The position numbers and the translations under genes were made by a program. From SAR202 cluster bacterium (GTDB taxonomy: Bacteria; Chloroflexota; Dehalococcoidia; UBA3495), in NCBI GenBank assembly GCA_002401285.1, contig NVSQ01000038.1, positions 23,981 through 30,198 on the forward strand: DNA of 6,218 nt, written 5' to 3'. The first letter of the stretch is position 1, and each line of letters begins with the position of its first letter. The notes beneath the pieces are model-generated. The model was not told the origin of the DNA and searched no databases. It saw only the letters and a program-made list of their open reading frames with translations. Positions 1 to 5,983 of this stretch are shown in pieces.

Positions 1-175
1 CCTCAGGTCCCATCTTTTCCATCATCATACTCATGGCTTCAGGTCCCCCCGCCTGGGGCGCGGCGGCGGTTGTCGGAACCGGCGTCGGCTCACCGCCACA
101 AGCCACTGCAAACACAGCCAAAAAAACCAATAAACCACTCAGTGCGCCTAGATGCCTGCGCTTAATCTTTGTCAT
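1..175 (-). CDS. Secreted lipoprotein, N-terminal part only (function unknown)
   Basis: The reading frame starts at the ATG whose complement is 173-175 and stays open to the left edge, giving 58 residues with the C-terminus outside the window. The start is backed by AAGAGG at 181-186, five bases upstream. The N-terminus is a classic lipoprotein signal: basic MTKIKRR, a hydrophobic stretch at about residues 9-25, then a lipobox AVAC with the lipidated Cys at residue 26. A Gly/Pro/Thr/Ala-rich linker follows (GGEPTPVPTTAAAPQAGG), then a Met-rich piece, MSMMMEKM, at residues 49-55. The mature protein should sit on the outer face of the cytoplasmic membrane. Such a Cys plus Pro/Thr linker is common in ABC-transporter solute-binding proteins of Gram-positive-type and Chloroflexota cells, but no functional domain is visible here, so no role is assigned. 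It is transcribed divergently from rsmD. Confidence 0.8.
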   Translation of the reverse strand, partial: MTKIKRRHLGALSGLLVFLAVFAVACGGEPTPVPTTAAAPQAGGPEAMSMMMEKMGPE

Positions 176-180
176 ACTTA

Positions 181-186
181 CCTCTT
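181..186 (-). promoter_or_regulatory. Ribosome binding site of the lipoprotein gene
   Basis: On the minus strand AAGAGG lies five bases before the ATG. It fixes the start of the lipoprotein gene. Confidence 0.7.
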
Positions 187-484
187 AAAATAGATGGATT
201 TCGGCAAGCATGCGCTCTTAATGGACCAACATTATGCCACCTATGCGCTGCTTCCTTCGCCATTATGGCAACAGCGGCTTGTGTGTAGTCAAGAAGATCG
301 GCCTAAAATTCGCCAGCTTGAGTGTAGGTCCAGGCGATTTACCCTGTCCAACGTCAGCCGTTTCGCACGCGCAATGATGTAGGATAGTTGATATCGGAGC
401 ATTCGGCCGAACCAATATGCTTTGAAATTGCTCAAAACCGGGCAGTTCGCCACGAGTGATTTTTCTTGACATTATGCTTAAATT
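187..484. other. Intergenic region between divergent genes
   Basis: About 300 bases separate the lipoprotein gene and rsmD. Short open frames exist on both strands (plus 194-382; minus 263-640) but they lack ribosome sites, and the minus one runs into rsmD, so I do not call genes. No tRNA-like or riboswitch-like structure was recognised. A short 10-bp palindrome (TTCGGCCGAA, 402-411) is present. On the plus strand a TTGACA at 466-471 has no matching -10 at the correct distance, so the rsmD promoter is not located with confidence. Confidence 0.6.
262..292 (-). promoter_or_regulatory. Possible sigma70-type promoter for the lipoprotein gene
   Basis: On the minus strand there is a TTGACT (complement of 287-292) and a CATAAT (complement of 262-267), separated by 19 bases. 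The hexamers are good but the spacer is longer than the usual 16-18. It would give a leader of roughly 80 bases. This is a weak inference from pattern only. Confidence 0.3.
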
Positions 485-514
485 GTGACCAACAAATTCC
501 CGCGAAGAAATATT

Positions 515-1075
515 ATGCGTGTGGCAGCCGGTAAAGCCAAGGGACGCCCGCTGAAGGGGGCGGTGTCTTCCGAGGTCCGCCCTACCACGGCGCGTGTGAG
601 AGCGGCCATCTTTAACATCCTCCAAGCCAGCCTGTACCAAGACGGACGGGTGCTAGACCTGTACGCCGGTACCGGGAGTCTGGGGATAGAAGCCCTCAGT
701 CAGGGGGCGGGATGGGCAGATTTCGTGGACCTAGACCGGCGGCAATGCGCCGTTATCCAGGCAAATCTGAAAACCACGGGGTTCAGCGCCCAGGCCAGGG
801 TCCGCACCGGAGCGGTCTTGCAGACTCTGGGAAATCTGGAGGGCCCTTATCAAGTGGTTCTCTTGGACCCACCATACAAATTGCAAGAGCTAGACGAGGT
901 ATTGGATGCGATGGCCTCAACTCCTGATCTAGTAGCTCAAGGAGGAATAGTGGTGGCGGGTCACTCCAGACATCTGGAGTTACAATCAAGTCATGGCTCG
1001 CTACGGAGGATATCCCAACGCCGCTATGGGGATAACGCCGTGGACTTTTATCTTAACGAGGTCGAATCGGAGTGA
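515..1075 (+). CDS. rsmD: 16S rRNA (guanine(966)-N2)-methyltransferase RsmD
   Basis: RsmD transfers a methyl group from S-adenosylmethionine to N2 of G966 in 16S rRNA during assembly of the small ribosomal subunit. The 186-residue product has the family order. The N-terminus is MRVAAGKAKGRPLKG, followed by the RPTTARVRAAIFN segment (22-34). Next come the SAM-binding motif VLDLYAGTGSLGIEAL (46-61), the acidic strand VDLDRR (71-76), the catalytic DPPY (118-121), and a C-terminal RRYGDNAVDFY. I chose ATG 515 over the in-frame GTG at 485 because family members begin MRV-I/A-AGKAKG, and the extra ten residues from 485 match nothing expected; neither site has a strong Shine-Dalgarno. The TGA stop overlaps the coaD start by four bases (GTGA), indicating translational coupling. 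Length and motifs are normal for the family. Confidence 0.95.
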   Translation: MRVAAGKAKGRPLKGAVSSEVRPTTARVRAAIFNILQASLYQDGRVLDLYAGTGSLGIEALSQGAGWADFVDLDRRQCAVIQANLKTTGFSAQARVRTGAVLQTLGNLEGPYQVVLLDPPYKLQELDEVLDAMASTPDLVAQGGIVVAGHSRHLELQSSHGSLRRISQRRYGDNAVDFYLNEVESE

Positions 1076-1566
1076 CTGCCGTTTATCCAGGAAGCTTCGA
1101 CCCAGTAACTCTGGGACACGTGGACATAGCCAAGCGTGCCTCAGCGCTCTTTGACAAAGTAATAATCGGCGTCTATGCCACGCCATCCAAGTCGTTGCTA
1201 TTCGACGCCGAAGAAAGGATCAGCCTATTTACCAGATCCTTGGAGGGACTGCCCAACGTGGAGGTGAGGGGATTCGAAGGATTAGTGGTGAGATTCGCCG
1301 AGGAGGCCGGCGCCAACGTCATAGTCAGGGGATTGCGCAGTGGGTCAGACTTCGAGTACGAATTCGACATGGCCTTTATGAATCGCAAACTGGCCCCGGA
1401 TATCGATTTGGTGACCTTCATGACCTCCCAAGAGTACATGTTTCTTAGTTCAAGCCTGATCAAAGAGGTAGCTAAGCTGGGGGGAGATATCACCGACATG
1501 GTGCCCCCGCACGTCAACGAGGCTGTTCAAGCCAAATTTGGATTGCCGGTCAAGGGAAAAAGTTGA
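1072..1566 (+). CDS. coaD: Phosphopantetheine adenylyltransferase CoaD
   Basis: CoaD (PPAT) joins 4'-phosphopantetheine and ATP to form dephospho-CoA and pyrophosphate, the penultimate step of coenzyme A synthesis, in the cytosol. The 164-residue product has the usual bacterial length. It shows the nucleotidyltransferase signature YPGSFDPVTLGH (5-16, the T/HxGH motif), the RGLR motif (86-89) followed by SGSDFEYEFDMAFMNRKLAP, and the C-terminal SSSLIKEVAKLGGDI segment (126-140) that contacts ATP. The start is GTG at 1072, overlapping the rsmD stop; a GAGG about ten bases upstream (1059-1062) can serve as ribosome site. The rsmD-coaD pairing is common in bacteria. Its TGA stop (1564-1566) is in the same frame as the downstream coiled-coil gene. 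Confidence 0.97.
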   Translation: MTAVYPGSFDPVTLGHVDIAKRASALFDKVIIGVYATPSKSLLFDAEERISLFTRSLEGLPNVEVRGFEGLVVRFAEEAGANVIVRGLRSGSDFEYEFDMAFMNRKLAPDIDLVTFMTSQEYMFLSSSLIKEVAKLGGDITDMVPPHVNEAVQAKFGLPVKGKS

Positions 1567-1574
1567 CCGGGCAA

Positions 1575-1580
1575 GGAGGA
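1575..1580 (+). promoter_or_regulatory. Shine-Dalgarno GGAGGA deciding the coiled-coil gene's start
   Basis: A perfect GGAGGA lies just after the coaD stop. The only ATG/GTG/TTG in the open frame that could use it is TTG 1612, which is 31 bases away and too far. The codons within reach are ATC 1582 and ATA 1585. The site therefore points to a start at 1585 (four bases of spacing). Confidence 0.7.
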
Positions 1581-1584
1581 CATC

Positions 1585-2097
1585 ATAGATATCATAAACG
1601 TTATTGACCGATTGGAGACCTTACTCGATACCAGCAAGGCCGTGCCCGTTAGTGGTAACGTCCTTGTCGATAAGAAGAAAATAATGGAGCTGGTCGACCA
1701 GTTGCGCCTGGCTATACCCCAAGAAGTTAAGGCAGCCGTCGAGGTTCTTTCTCAGAAAGACCACATCATCAACCAAGCCAATCTGGACGCCAGGCGAACC
1801 AAGGCCCAGGCCGAGGATGACTACCGGGAACGCCTGGACCAGAATGAGATTACCGAACTGGCTCAGAAGCGGGCCACCGAAACTCTGTCGGAGGCTGAGG
1901 AACGAGCAAACCGCATCATCAAGCAGACGGAGAACGATGCCAAGTCACGTTTGGTCGATGCCGACGCCTATGCCCTGCGCAGTCTCCGTGCTCTGGAACG
2001 CCAGTTGAACAACATCACCGAGTCGGTACGGAAAGGCATCGACATCCTGGCCGAGGACACCGTAGTCGGCGCCAACGGGTACCACACCGCAAATTAG
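1585..2097 (+). CDS. Coiled-coil protein of the coaD-linked 'ATPase'/AtpF-like family, probable AUA start
   Basis: From ATA 1585 the product is 170 residues; from the first conventional start, TTG 1612, it is 161. I prefer 1585: GGAGGA precedes it by four bases, TTG 1612 has no ribosome site, and residues 1-11 (x-DIINVIDRLE) resemble the N-terminus I recall for relatives in Chloroflexota and Clostridia, which begin M-D/E-I/V with a hydrophobic pattern and a following LE. A conserved-looking segment comes next (VPVSGNVLVDKKKIMELVDQ, then LRLAIPQEV). After that is a long charged Ala/Glu/Arg/Gln helix (about 50-135) rich in heptad patterns, ending in a hydrophobic VRKGIDIL. There is no membrane segment and no Walker motif. 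Automatic annotation often calls such proteins ATPase or ATP-synthase-B-like because of the coiled coil; that is not evidence of ATPase activity. True function unknown. It is third in the rsmD-coaD operon and ends at a terminator. Confidence 0.8.
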   Translation: MDIINVIDRLETLLDTSKAVPVSGNVLVDKKKIMELVDQLRLAIPQEVKAAVEVLSQKDHIINQANLDARRTKAQAEDDYRERLDQNEITELAQKRATETLSEAEERANRIIKQTENDAKSRLVDADAYALRSLRALERQLNNITESVRKGIDILAEDTVVGANGYHTAN

Positions 2098-2142
2098 ATC
2101 AAGCCCCGGCGGGACATCCAGGATCAAGCTATCCGCCGCTAC

Positions 2143-2190
2143 AAACCCCCAAGGTACTACCCGGCTAGGCCGGTCAGCCTTGGGGGTTTT
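2143..2190 (+). terminator. Rho-independent terminator, nested hairpin, possibly bidirectional
   Basis: A 12-bp perfect stem, AAACCCCCAAGG (2143-2154) with CCTTGGGGGTTT (2178-2189), encloses a second 5-bp hairpin CCGGC/GCCGG (2161-2165 with 2169-2173). A run of four T (2187-2190) follows. It lies 45 bases after the coiled-coil gene stop and ends the rsmD operon. Because the Lon-like gene converges on it and the stem begins with AAA, it may also stop transcription from the minus strand, though its T run there is only three. Confidence 0.8.
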
Positions 2191-2224
2191 AATTACGCCT
2201 TTAAGATAATCAAACCTGCTGGAT

Positions 2225-2242
2225 GCGCCGCAAGCGCGGCGC
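2225..2242. repeat. Small GC-rich inverted repeat just after the protease gene
   Basis: GCGCCGC (2225-2231) pairs with GCGGCGC (2236-2242) across a four-base loop. It starts one base beyond the stop of the minus-strand protease gene. No T run follows on either strand, so it is not a standard terminator on its own; it could protect the mRNA 3' end. Confidence 0.5.
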
Positions 2243-2243
2243 C

Positions 2244-4700
2244 CTAGTTTAATGGCGCCATCAATCCCTCGTAGTAACCCCGCATAGAACGGTTCAGCTC
2301 TCCAAACCTTTTCTCCACCAGGGAATTCACGGTCCCCTCGGGAAAAGCGCCATCCGGACCACGCTCGCCGGCTGGACATCCGGTCAGGATCTCCAATCCT
2401 TCGTCGATGGTTTTAACGGAGTATATGTGGAACCGGCCCTCTTTGATCGCCTGGACCACGTCGGACCGCAGCATGAGGTTTCGCAGGTTCTGGTGCGGCA
2501 CCATAACCCCTTGGTCCCCGGTCAATCCGGCGATACGGCAAACGTCATACATGCCTTCGACTTTTTGATTGACTCCGCCGATGGGCTGTATTTCCCCTTT
2601 CTGATTCACCGACCCGGTCACGGCGATGTTCTGCTTCAGCGGCAGACCGGACAGGCTAGACATGATGGCGTACAACTCGGTGGAGGAAGCGCTATCTCCG
2701 TCGATACCGTCGTAGGACTGCTCGAAGCAGAGGCTGGTGGATAGCGTCAGCGGTCTTTCTTGACCAAACTTGGCGCCCAAATAGCCGCTCAGGATCAGCA
2801 CGCCCTTGTCGTGGGTGCGGCCACTGAGGGACGCTTCCCGTTCGATGTTAATAATCCCATCCCTTCCAGCGAAGGTTTGAGCGGTGATACGCGAAGGACG
2901 GCCGAAACTGAAGTCGCCCAAGTCGTAAACCGCCAGCCCGTTCACTTGACCCACCACGGAGCCGGTGAAATCCAGCAGCAACGACCCATCCTCCACCATC
3001 TCCTGAACCCTTTCCTCCATCTGATTCAACCGGTGGACCTTTTGTGTCAACGCTTGCTCCACGTGTTTACCCAGCACCGAGGAACTAGAATCCTGACCGG
3101 CCCAGTAATCCGCTTCGATCAGCAGGTCTTTGATCTGGCCAAAACGGGTCGAGAGCTTTTTCTGGTCGGACACCATTCGGGCCGCTTGTTCGATCACCCG
3201 GGCCGCGCCATCGGAGTCGAAGGCGCGAAGCCCCTCGTCTTCGCAAGTCCGGCAGATGAAGGCACAATATGCATCGACGTTTTCCGGCGTGATGTCGACT
3301 TTGTTGTCGAACTCGGCCTTTACTTTGAACAGATCCCAAAAGTCTTCATTGTCCATCGTTGTAAGGAGGCGGTAGGTAGACTCATCACCGGTGATTATCA
3401 CCTTTATGTCCAGCGGGATCGGCTCCGGGCGCAGCCCTTGGGGCACGAAAAACCCGCTCTGCTCAGCCGGGTCTTCCAACCGGATCTCCCGGTTGCGAAT
3501 GACCCGTTTCAAACCTTCCCATACCGGGGGCGAACTCAACACGTCTCGAGCGTTTAAAACCAAATAGCCCCCGTTGGCTTGATGGATCGAACCCGGTTTC
3601 AGCATTGTGTGGTCGCTGAAATACGTGCCCATGGATGCGCGGCGTTCGATGCGGCCGAACAGGTTTCCCCAGTTGGGATTAGGTTCGATAACAATAGGCG
3701 CTTTGCCCACGTTGCTGTTGTCCACTAGGAGATTGATGTCAAAAGCGAGGAAGGGATTCGCGTTTCCCGGTCCGGCAGGCGTACCGGAGGCCGAGGGGGG
3801 CGCGGATTGTGCAGGGTCCGCCTCCTCTTCCTTGAACAGATTCAGGTTGTCCAACACCTTTTCGGCCAGGTGGCCTAGGTAGTGGTTAACTTCAGGAACG
3901 TCCCGGTAGGTATTGACCGTCGGCCGGAAGATATCTGTAACGCGGTGTTCGGCCGCCGACCGTTCATGGTCACGAATCAAGTCCCAGGATTCTTTCTCCG
4001 CCTCTCGAACTTTGGCCATCGTTTCCTGGGTCTGCTGCATCAACTGGTTGCGAACCTCGTCGATCGATTTCCGTCGCTCCTTTTCAAGATCCTGATATTC
4101 CTCCGGAGACATGGCCCGGTTTTCCACCATGGGGAAAATAGTCACGCCCGTCTGATTGACCTGAATTGCGAACCCTCGATCTCGGGCATCCTGTTCCAAC
4201 GCGTTCATGATTTCCTGGGTGGTCAAACGCCCCTTTTCCTCCATCTCCCGGCGCTCGGCTTCGAACTGCTCGCTCTTGAATACCTTGGGCATCTCCTCTC
4301 GAAGCAGGGCCAAGATGTAGGTCATCCGGGAACGCAAAGACTTCCCCTCACCCGCCGGTAAGCTAAGAGCAAAGGGCCGGTCTGGATCGTCAAAGTTGTA
4401 AGCGTAGCACCAATCAGAGGGTGGCTTACTCCGCTCTTGTCGTTCCATATCTTCGATGATCCCTTCCAAGTGGGCCTTTATCGCGCTGGTTTTGCCGGTA
4501 CCGGTCAATCCGGTCACAAATAAGTTGTAACCGGGTTTGTCCACTTCCAGACCGAACCGTATCGCATCCAGCGCCCGGTCTTGCCCAATGAAGCGGTCGA
4601 GAGGCATCAACTCATCGGTGCATTGAAAGTTGAAATCCTCTGTTTGGCATGTCCAGCATGTTTCTTGCCAGGGAACCCGATACTTGTCTAATCCATTCAT
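2244..4700 (-). CDS. Lon-related ATP-dependent protease (COG1067, AAA_32 type)
   Basis: An 818-residue cytosolic AAA+ protease. It is expected to unfold proteins with ATP and degrade them in an internal chamber. Seen in order: a short N-terminal region with C15, C18 and C27; Walker A GLTGTGKT (64-71); and a long charged helical region (about 135-290) typical of the inserted domain in this family. A low-complexity Pro/Ser/Ala/Gly linker follows (295-317). The second nucleotide-binding part has ANGGYLVLNARDVL (375-388) at the Walker B place and DIKVIITGDESTYRLL (431-446) downstream. The C-terminal Lon protease domain (about 575-775) has the catalytic Ser670 in DGDSASS and Lys713 in IGGVNQKVEG, 43 residues apart as in classical Lon. 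There is no transmembrane segment, unlike archaeal LonB. The start ATG is backed by GGAGG six bases upstream. It is a single-gene unit, divergent from the DUF151 gene. Family assignment is firm; substrates are unknown. Confidence 0.95.
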   Translation of the reverse strand: MNGLDKYRVPWQETCWTCQTEDFNFQCTDELMPLDRFIGQDRALDAIRFGLEVDKPGYNLFVTGLTGTGKTSAIKAHLEGIIEDMERQERSKPPSDWCYAYNFDDPDRPFALSLPAGEGKSLRSRMTYILALLREEMPKVFKSEQFEAERREMEEKGRLTTQEIMNALEQDARDRGFAIQVNQTGVTIFPMVENRAMSPEEYQDLEKERRKSIDEVRNQLMQQTQETMAKVREAEKESWDLIRDHERSAAEHRVTDIFRPTVNTYRDVPEVNHYLGHLAEKVLDNLNLFKEEEADPAQSAPPSASGTPAGPGNANPFLAFDINLLVDNSNVGKAPIVIEPNPNWGNLFGRIERRASMGTYFSDHTMLKPGSIHQANGGYLVLNARDVLSSPPVWEGLKRVIRNREIRLEDPAEQSGFFVPQGLRPEPIPLDIKVIITGDESTYRLLTTMDNEDFWDLFKVKAEFDNKVDITPENVDAYCAFICRTCEDEGLRAFDSDGAARVIEQAARMVSDQKKLSTRFGQIKDLLIEADYWAGQDSSSSVLGKHVEQALTQKVHRLNQMEERVQEMVEDGSLLLDFTGSVVGQVNGLAVYDLGDFSFGRPSRITAQTFAGRDGIINIEREASLSGRTHDKGVLILSGYLGAKFGQERPLTLSTSLCFEQSYDGIDGDSASSTELYAIMSSLSGLPLKQNIAVTGSVNQKGEIQPIGGVNQKVEGMYDVCRIAGLTGDQGVMVPHQNLRNLMLRSDVVQAIKEGRFHIYSVKTIDEGLEILTGCPAGERGPDGAFPEGTVNSLVEKRFGELNRSMRGYYEGLMAPLN

Positions 4701-4706
4701 CCAGAG

Positions 4707-4711
4707 CCTCC
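4707..4711 (-). promoter_or_regulatory. Ribosome binding site of the Lon-like protease gene
   Basis: On the minus strand GGAGG sits six bases before the ATG at 4700, fixing the protease start. Confidence 0.85.
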
Positions 4712-4967
4712 GGAGACCAACGTAGCCGCTTCCGGCATCAGACGCAACTCAATAGGGGTGATTACCTACTTAACTATCTTATGATTGATTGGCAATTATA
4801 CACTCGAGGCGTTATTTGAGATGCCGCAACCTCGCTCAGAGACGCAACCACTCATCGGTTTTTTGGAACGACGGATTCGCCGATACAAAACGCGACACCG
4901 GATTCCGGACGCGGGATTGGCGAGGTCTCCAGCGGTGGCAAACGGAAGTAAACTAGGTCTATTTGGG
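4712..4967. other. Divergent intergenic region
   Basis: No gene is called between the protease and the DUF151 gene. A plus frame from TTG 4785 to 5003 (72 codons) and a minus frame 4796-4996 have no ribosome sites and no recognisable protein character. A short palindrome CCGGATTCCGG lies at 4898-4908. The stretch from about 4803 to 4967 is unexplained and is longer than two promoters need. Confidence 0.5.
4795..4800 (-). promoter_or_regulatory. Candidate -10 element for the Lon-like protease gene
   Basis: The minus strand reads a perfect TATAAT here, which would give a leader of about 85-90 bases for the protease mRNA. No good -35 hexamer lies 16-18 bases upstream, so it could be an activator-dependent or alternative-sigma promoter, or chance. 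An overlapping TATACA is present on the plus strand (4797-4802). Confidence 0.35.
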
Positions 4968-4997
4968 TTGACATTGAATTTAGCCAAGGCATACAAT
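4968..4997 (+). promoter_or_regulatory. Sigma70-type promoter of the DUF151 gene
   Basis: TTGACA (4968-4973) and TACAAT (4992-4997) are separated by 18 bases. Transcription would start near 5004, about 30 bases before the ATG at 5035, leaving room for the GGAGG at 5022-5026. This is one of the two best promoter matches in the window. Confidence 0.75.
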
Positions 4998-5034
4998 CCT
5001 TAGGCGTACAGGGTGATAAGCGGAGGCAGGTTTA

Positions 5035-5589
5035 ATGCTTGAGATGACCATCGATAGCATCCGGGTCAGCCCGATGAACTACCAGCGGGTTGTAATCCTC
5101 AAGGAAAAAGACTCGGACCGCTACTTGCCTATTTGGATCGGGCCGGCGGAAGCTGACGCCATCGCCGTCAAACTGCAAGACTTGAGCGTTCCCCGCCCAT
5201 TGACCCACGACCTGTTACGCACTGTGATTGACATCCTGGGCGCTTCCGTCCAGCACATTTTGGTAAATGACCTCCAGAACGACACCTTCTTCGCCAAGAT
5301 CTCACTTAAATCCAACGGTACTTCCCAGGAGATAGACTGCCGGCCCAGCGATGCGGTGGCCTTGGCCGTTCGGGCCCAGGTACCGATCTACGTCGAAGAA
5401 TCGGTGCTGGACAAAGCGGGCATTCTTTTGGACAAGGAAACCGGCAAGCCCATCCCTCTGGAGGGTCAATCCCAGGGAGAGGGGGCGGAGCTCAAGGAAG
5501 AGGAACTGCGGAGAATGTCGGCGTTTACCGACGTCATCAACGAACTGGATTTGGAGGATTTTGGCCGCCAGCAGTCTGGAGGAAGTTGA
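5035..5589 (+). CDS. Bifunctional nuclease domain (BFN, DUF151) family protein
   Basis: A 184-residue protein of the DUF151 / bifunctional nuclease family, named after plant and bacterial members reported to have nuclease activity; the cellular role in most bacteria is unsettled. Family hallmarks are visible: MTIDSIRVSPMNYQRVVILKE at the N-terminus, LPIWIGPAEADAIA (31-44), RPLTHDLL (54-61), and DCRPSDAVALAVRAQVPIYV (101-120). An acidic, charged tail of about 40 residues (from 145) contains LKEEELRRMSAFTDVINELD and carries no recognisable extra domain. The start ATG 5035 is set by GGAGG at 5022-5026, eight bases upstream; an internal ATG at 5044 is less well placed. It is a single-gene transcript with its own promoter (4968-4997) and terminator (5618-5651). 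The assignment to the family is firm; the biochemical function here is inferred from the family only. Confidence 0.93.
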   Translation: MLEMTIDSIRVSPMNYQRVVILKEKDSDRYLPIWIGPAEADAIAVKLQDLSVPRPLTHDLLRTVIDILGASVQHILVNDLQNDTFFAKISLKSNGTSQEIDCRPSDAVALAVRAQVPIYVEESVLDKAGILLDKETGKPIPLEGQSQGEGAELKEEELRRMSAFTDVINELDLEDFGRQQSGGS

Positions 5590-5617
5590 CTTTCCTCGAT
5601 CAGCGTAGTAACCGCAT

Positions 5618-5651
5618 AAGACCCCAGCAAGCGGAATGCTGGGGTCTTTTT
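5618..5651 (+). terminator. Rho-independent terminator after the DUF151 gene
   Basis: AAGACCCCAGCA (5618-5629) pairs perfectly with TGCTGGGGTCTT (5637-5648) across a seven-base loop, followed by a five-T run (5647-5651). It lies 28 bases after the stop codon and isolates this gene from the ATP synthase operon. Confidence 0.92.
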
Positions 5652-5690
5652 CGTAATCGCGAGTAGGGTTTTCGTCGCCTTTAGGGTAAA

Positions 5691-5719
5691 TTGACTTTTA
5701 AAAAACATAGTGATAATAT
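5691..5719 (+). promoter_or_regulatory. Sigma70-type promoter of the ATP synthase operon
   Basis: TTGACT (5691-5696) and TAATAT (5714-5719) are separated by exactly 17 bases in an AT-rich stretch just after the preceding terminator. The predicted RNA start near 5726 leaves a leader of only about 15 bases before the ATG at 5741, enough for the GGAG ribosome site at 5731-5734. Confidence 0.8.
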
Positions 5720-5740
5720 TCGCCCGGTTTGGAGCCGGGG

Positions 5741-5983
5741 ATGCCCTGGTGGGTAGTTGGTCTGCGCCTAACCGGCCTGGGCTGGTACATTGCCTTCTGC
5801 GTAGCTGGCGGCGTGCTGCTAGGCTTGCTGGGCGATAAACTTCTTGGAACCACACCCTTTTTCACTTTAGCGGGAACGGTTATAGGTAGTGTCGGGGCCT
5901 TCTGGGGTGTATACCGAATGATTCTTCCCATTCTCTACGGGGCCAAAGCCCAGGAGATGACTAGGAAACGGAGGAAGCGGTAG
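5741..5983 (+). CDS. atpZ: AtpZ/AtpI-type small membrane protein of the F0F1 ATP synthase operon
   Basis: An 80-residue protein with two transmembrane helices, about residues 8-31 and 39-65, and a strongly basic tail (TRKRRKR). Helix 1 ends in GGVLLGLLGDKLLG, the Gly-rich stretch with an acidic residue typical of the AtpZ / ATPase-gene-1 family (PF09527), followed by TTPFFTLAGTVIGSVGAFWGVYRM, which also fits. Family members are encoded first in F-ATPase operons and are linked to rotor-ring assembly and to Mg2+ or Ca2+ handling; that role is from family knowledge. ATG 5741 was chosen because GGAG lies six bases upstream; the in-frame TTG at 5729 overlaps that site and would add four residues. 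The last base of its TAG is the first base of the next gene's GTG. The symbol atpZ is used rather than atpI because of the short length and two helices. Confidence 0.85.
   Translation: MPWWVVGLRLTGLGWYIAFCVAGGVLLGLLGDKLLGTTPFFTLAGTVIGSVGAFWGVYRMILPILYGAKAQEMTRKRRKR
5970..5975 (+). promoter_or_regulatory. Ribosome binding site of the atpB-like gene, inside atpZ
   Basis: GGAGGA lies in the last codons of atpZ, seven bases before the GTG at 5983. It supports that GTG as the start and a coupled translation with atpZ. Confidence 0.8.

Noticed and set aside
194..382. Plus-strand open frame of 62 codons in the first intergenic region
   Set aside because: No ribosome site and no recognisable protein character.
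402..411. Palindrome TTCGGCCGAA as an operator
   Set aside because: Too short and single-copy; not placed against a confident promoter.
485..514. GTG 485 as start of rsmD (TTGACA at 466-471 upstream)
   Set aside because: Family members begin MRV-x-AGKAKG, which matches ATG 515; the ten extra residues are not family-like and there is no ribosome site.
263..640. Minus-strand open frame of 125 codons upstream of the lipoprotein
   Set aside because: It overlaps the start of rsmD on the other strand, has no ribosome site and its protein looks like an antisense product (rich in Arg, His, Pro).
2760..3557. Plus-strand open frame of 265 codons inside the protease gene
   Set aside because: It is antisense to the well-supported protease domain; its His/Gln/Leu-rich composition is what the reverse of a coding strand gives.
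3882..4361. Plus-strand frame of 159 codons inside the protease gene
   Set aside because: Antisense shadow of the helical insert of the protease; no ribosome site.
4785..5003. Plus-strand frame of 72 codons between the protease and DUF151 genes
   Set aside because: TTG start without ribosome site, no domain, and it overlaps the DUF151 promoter.
5729..5740. TTG 5729 as start of atpZ
   Set aside because: It overlaps the GGAG ribosome site that serves ATG 5741 and would start almost at the predicted transcript start.
5466..5931. Minus-strand frames across the DUF151 end and atpZ
   Set aside because: They run through the terminator and promoter of the plus-strand genes and show no protein character.
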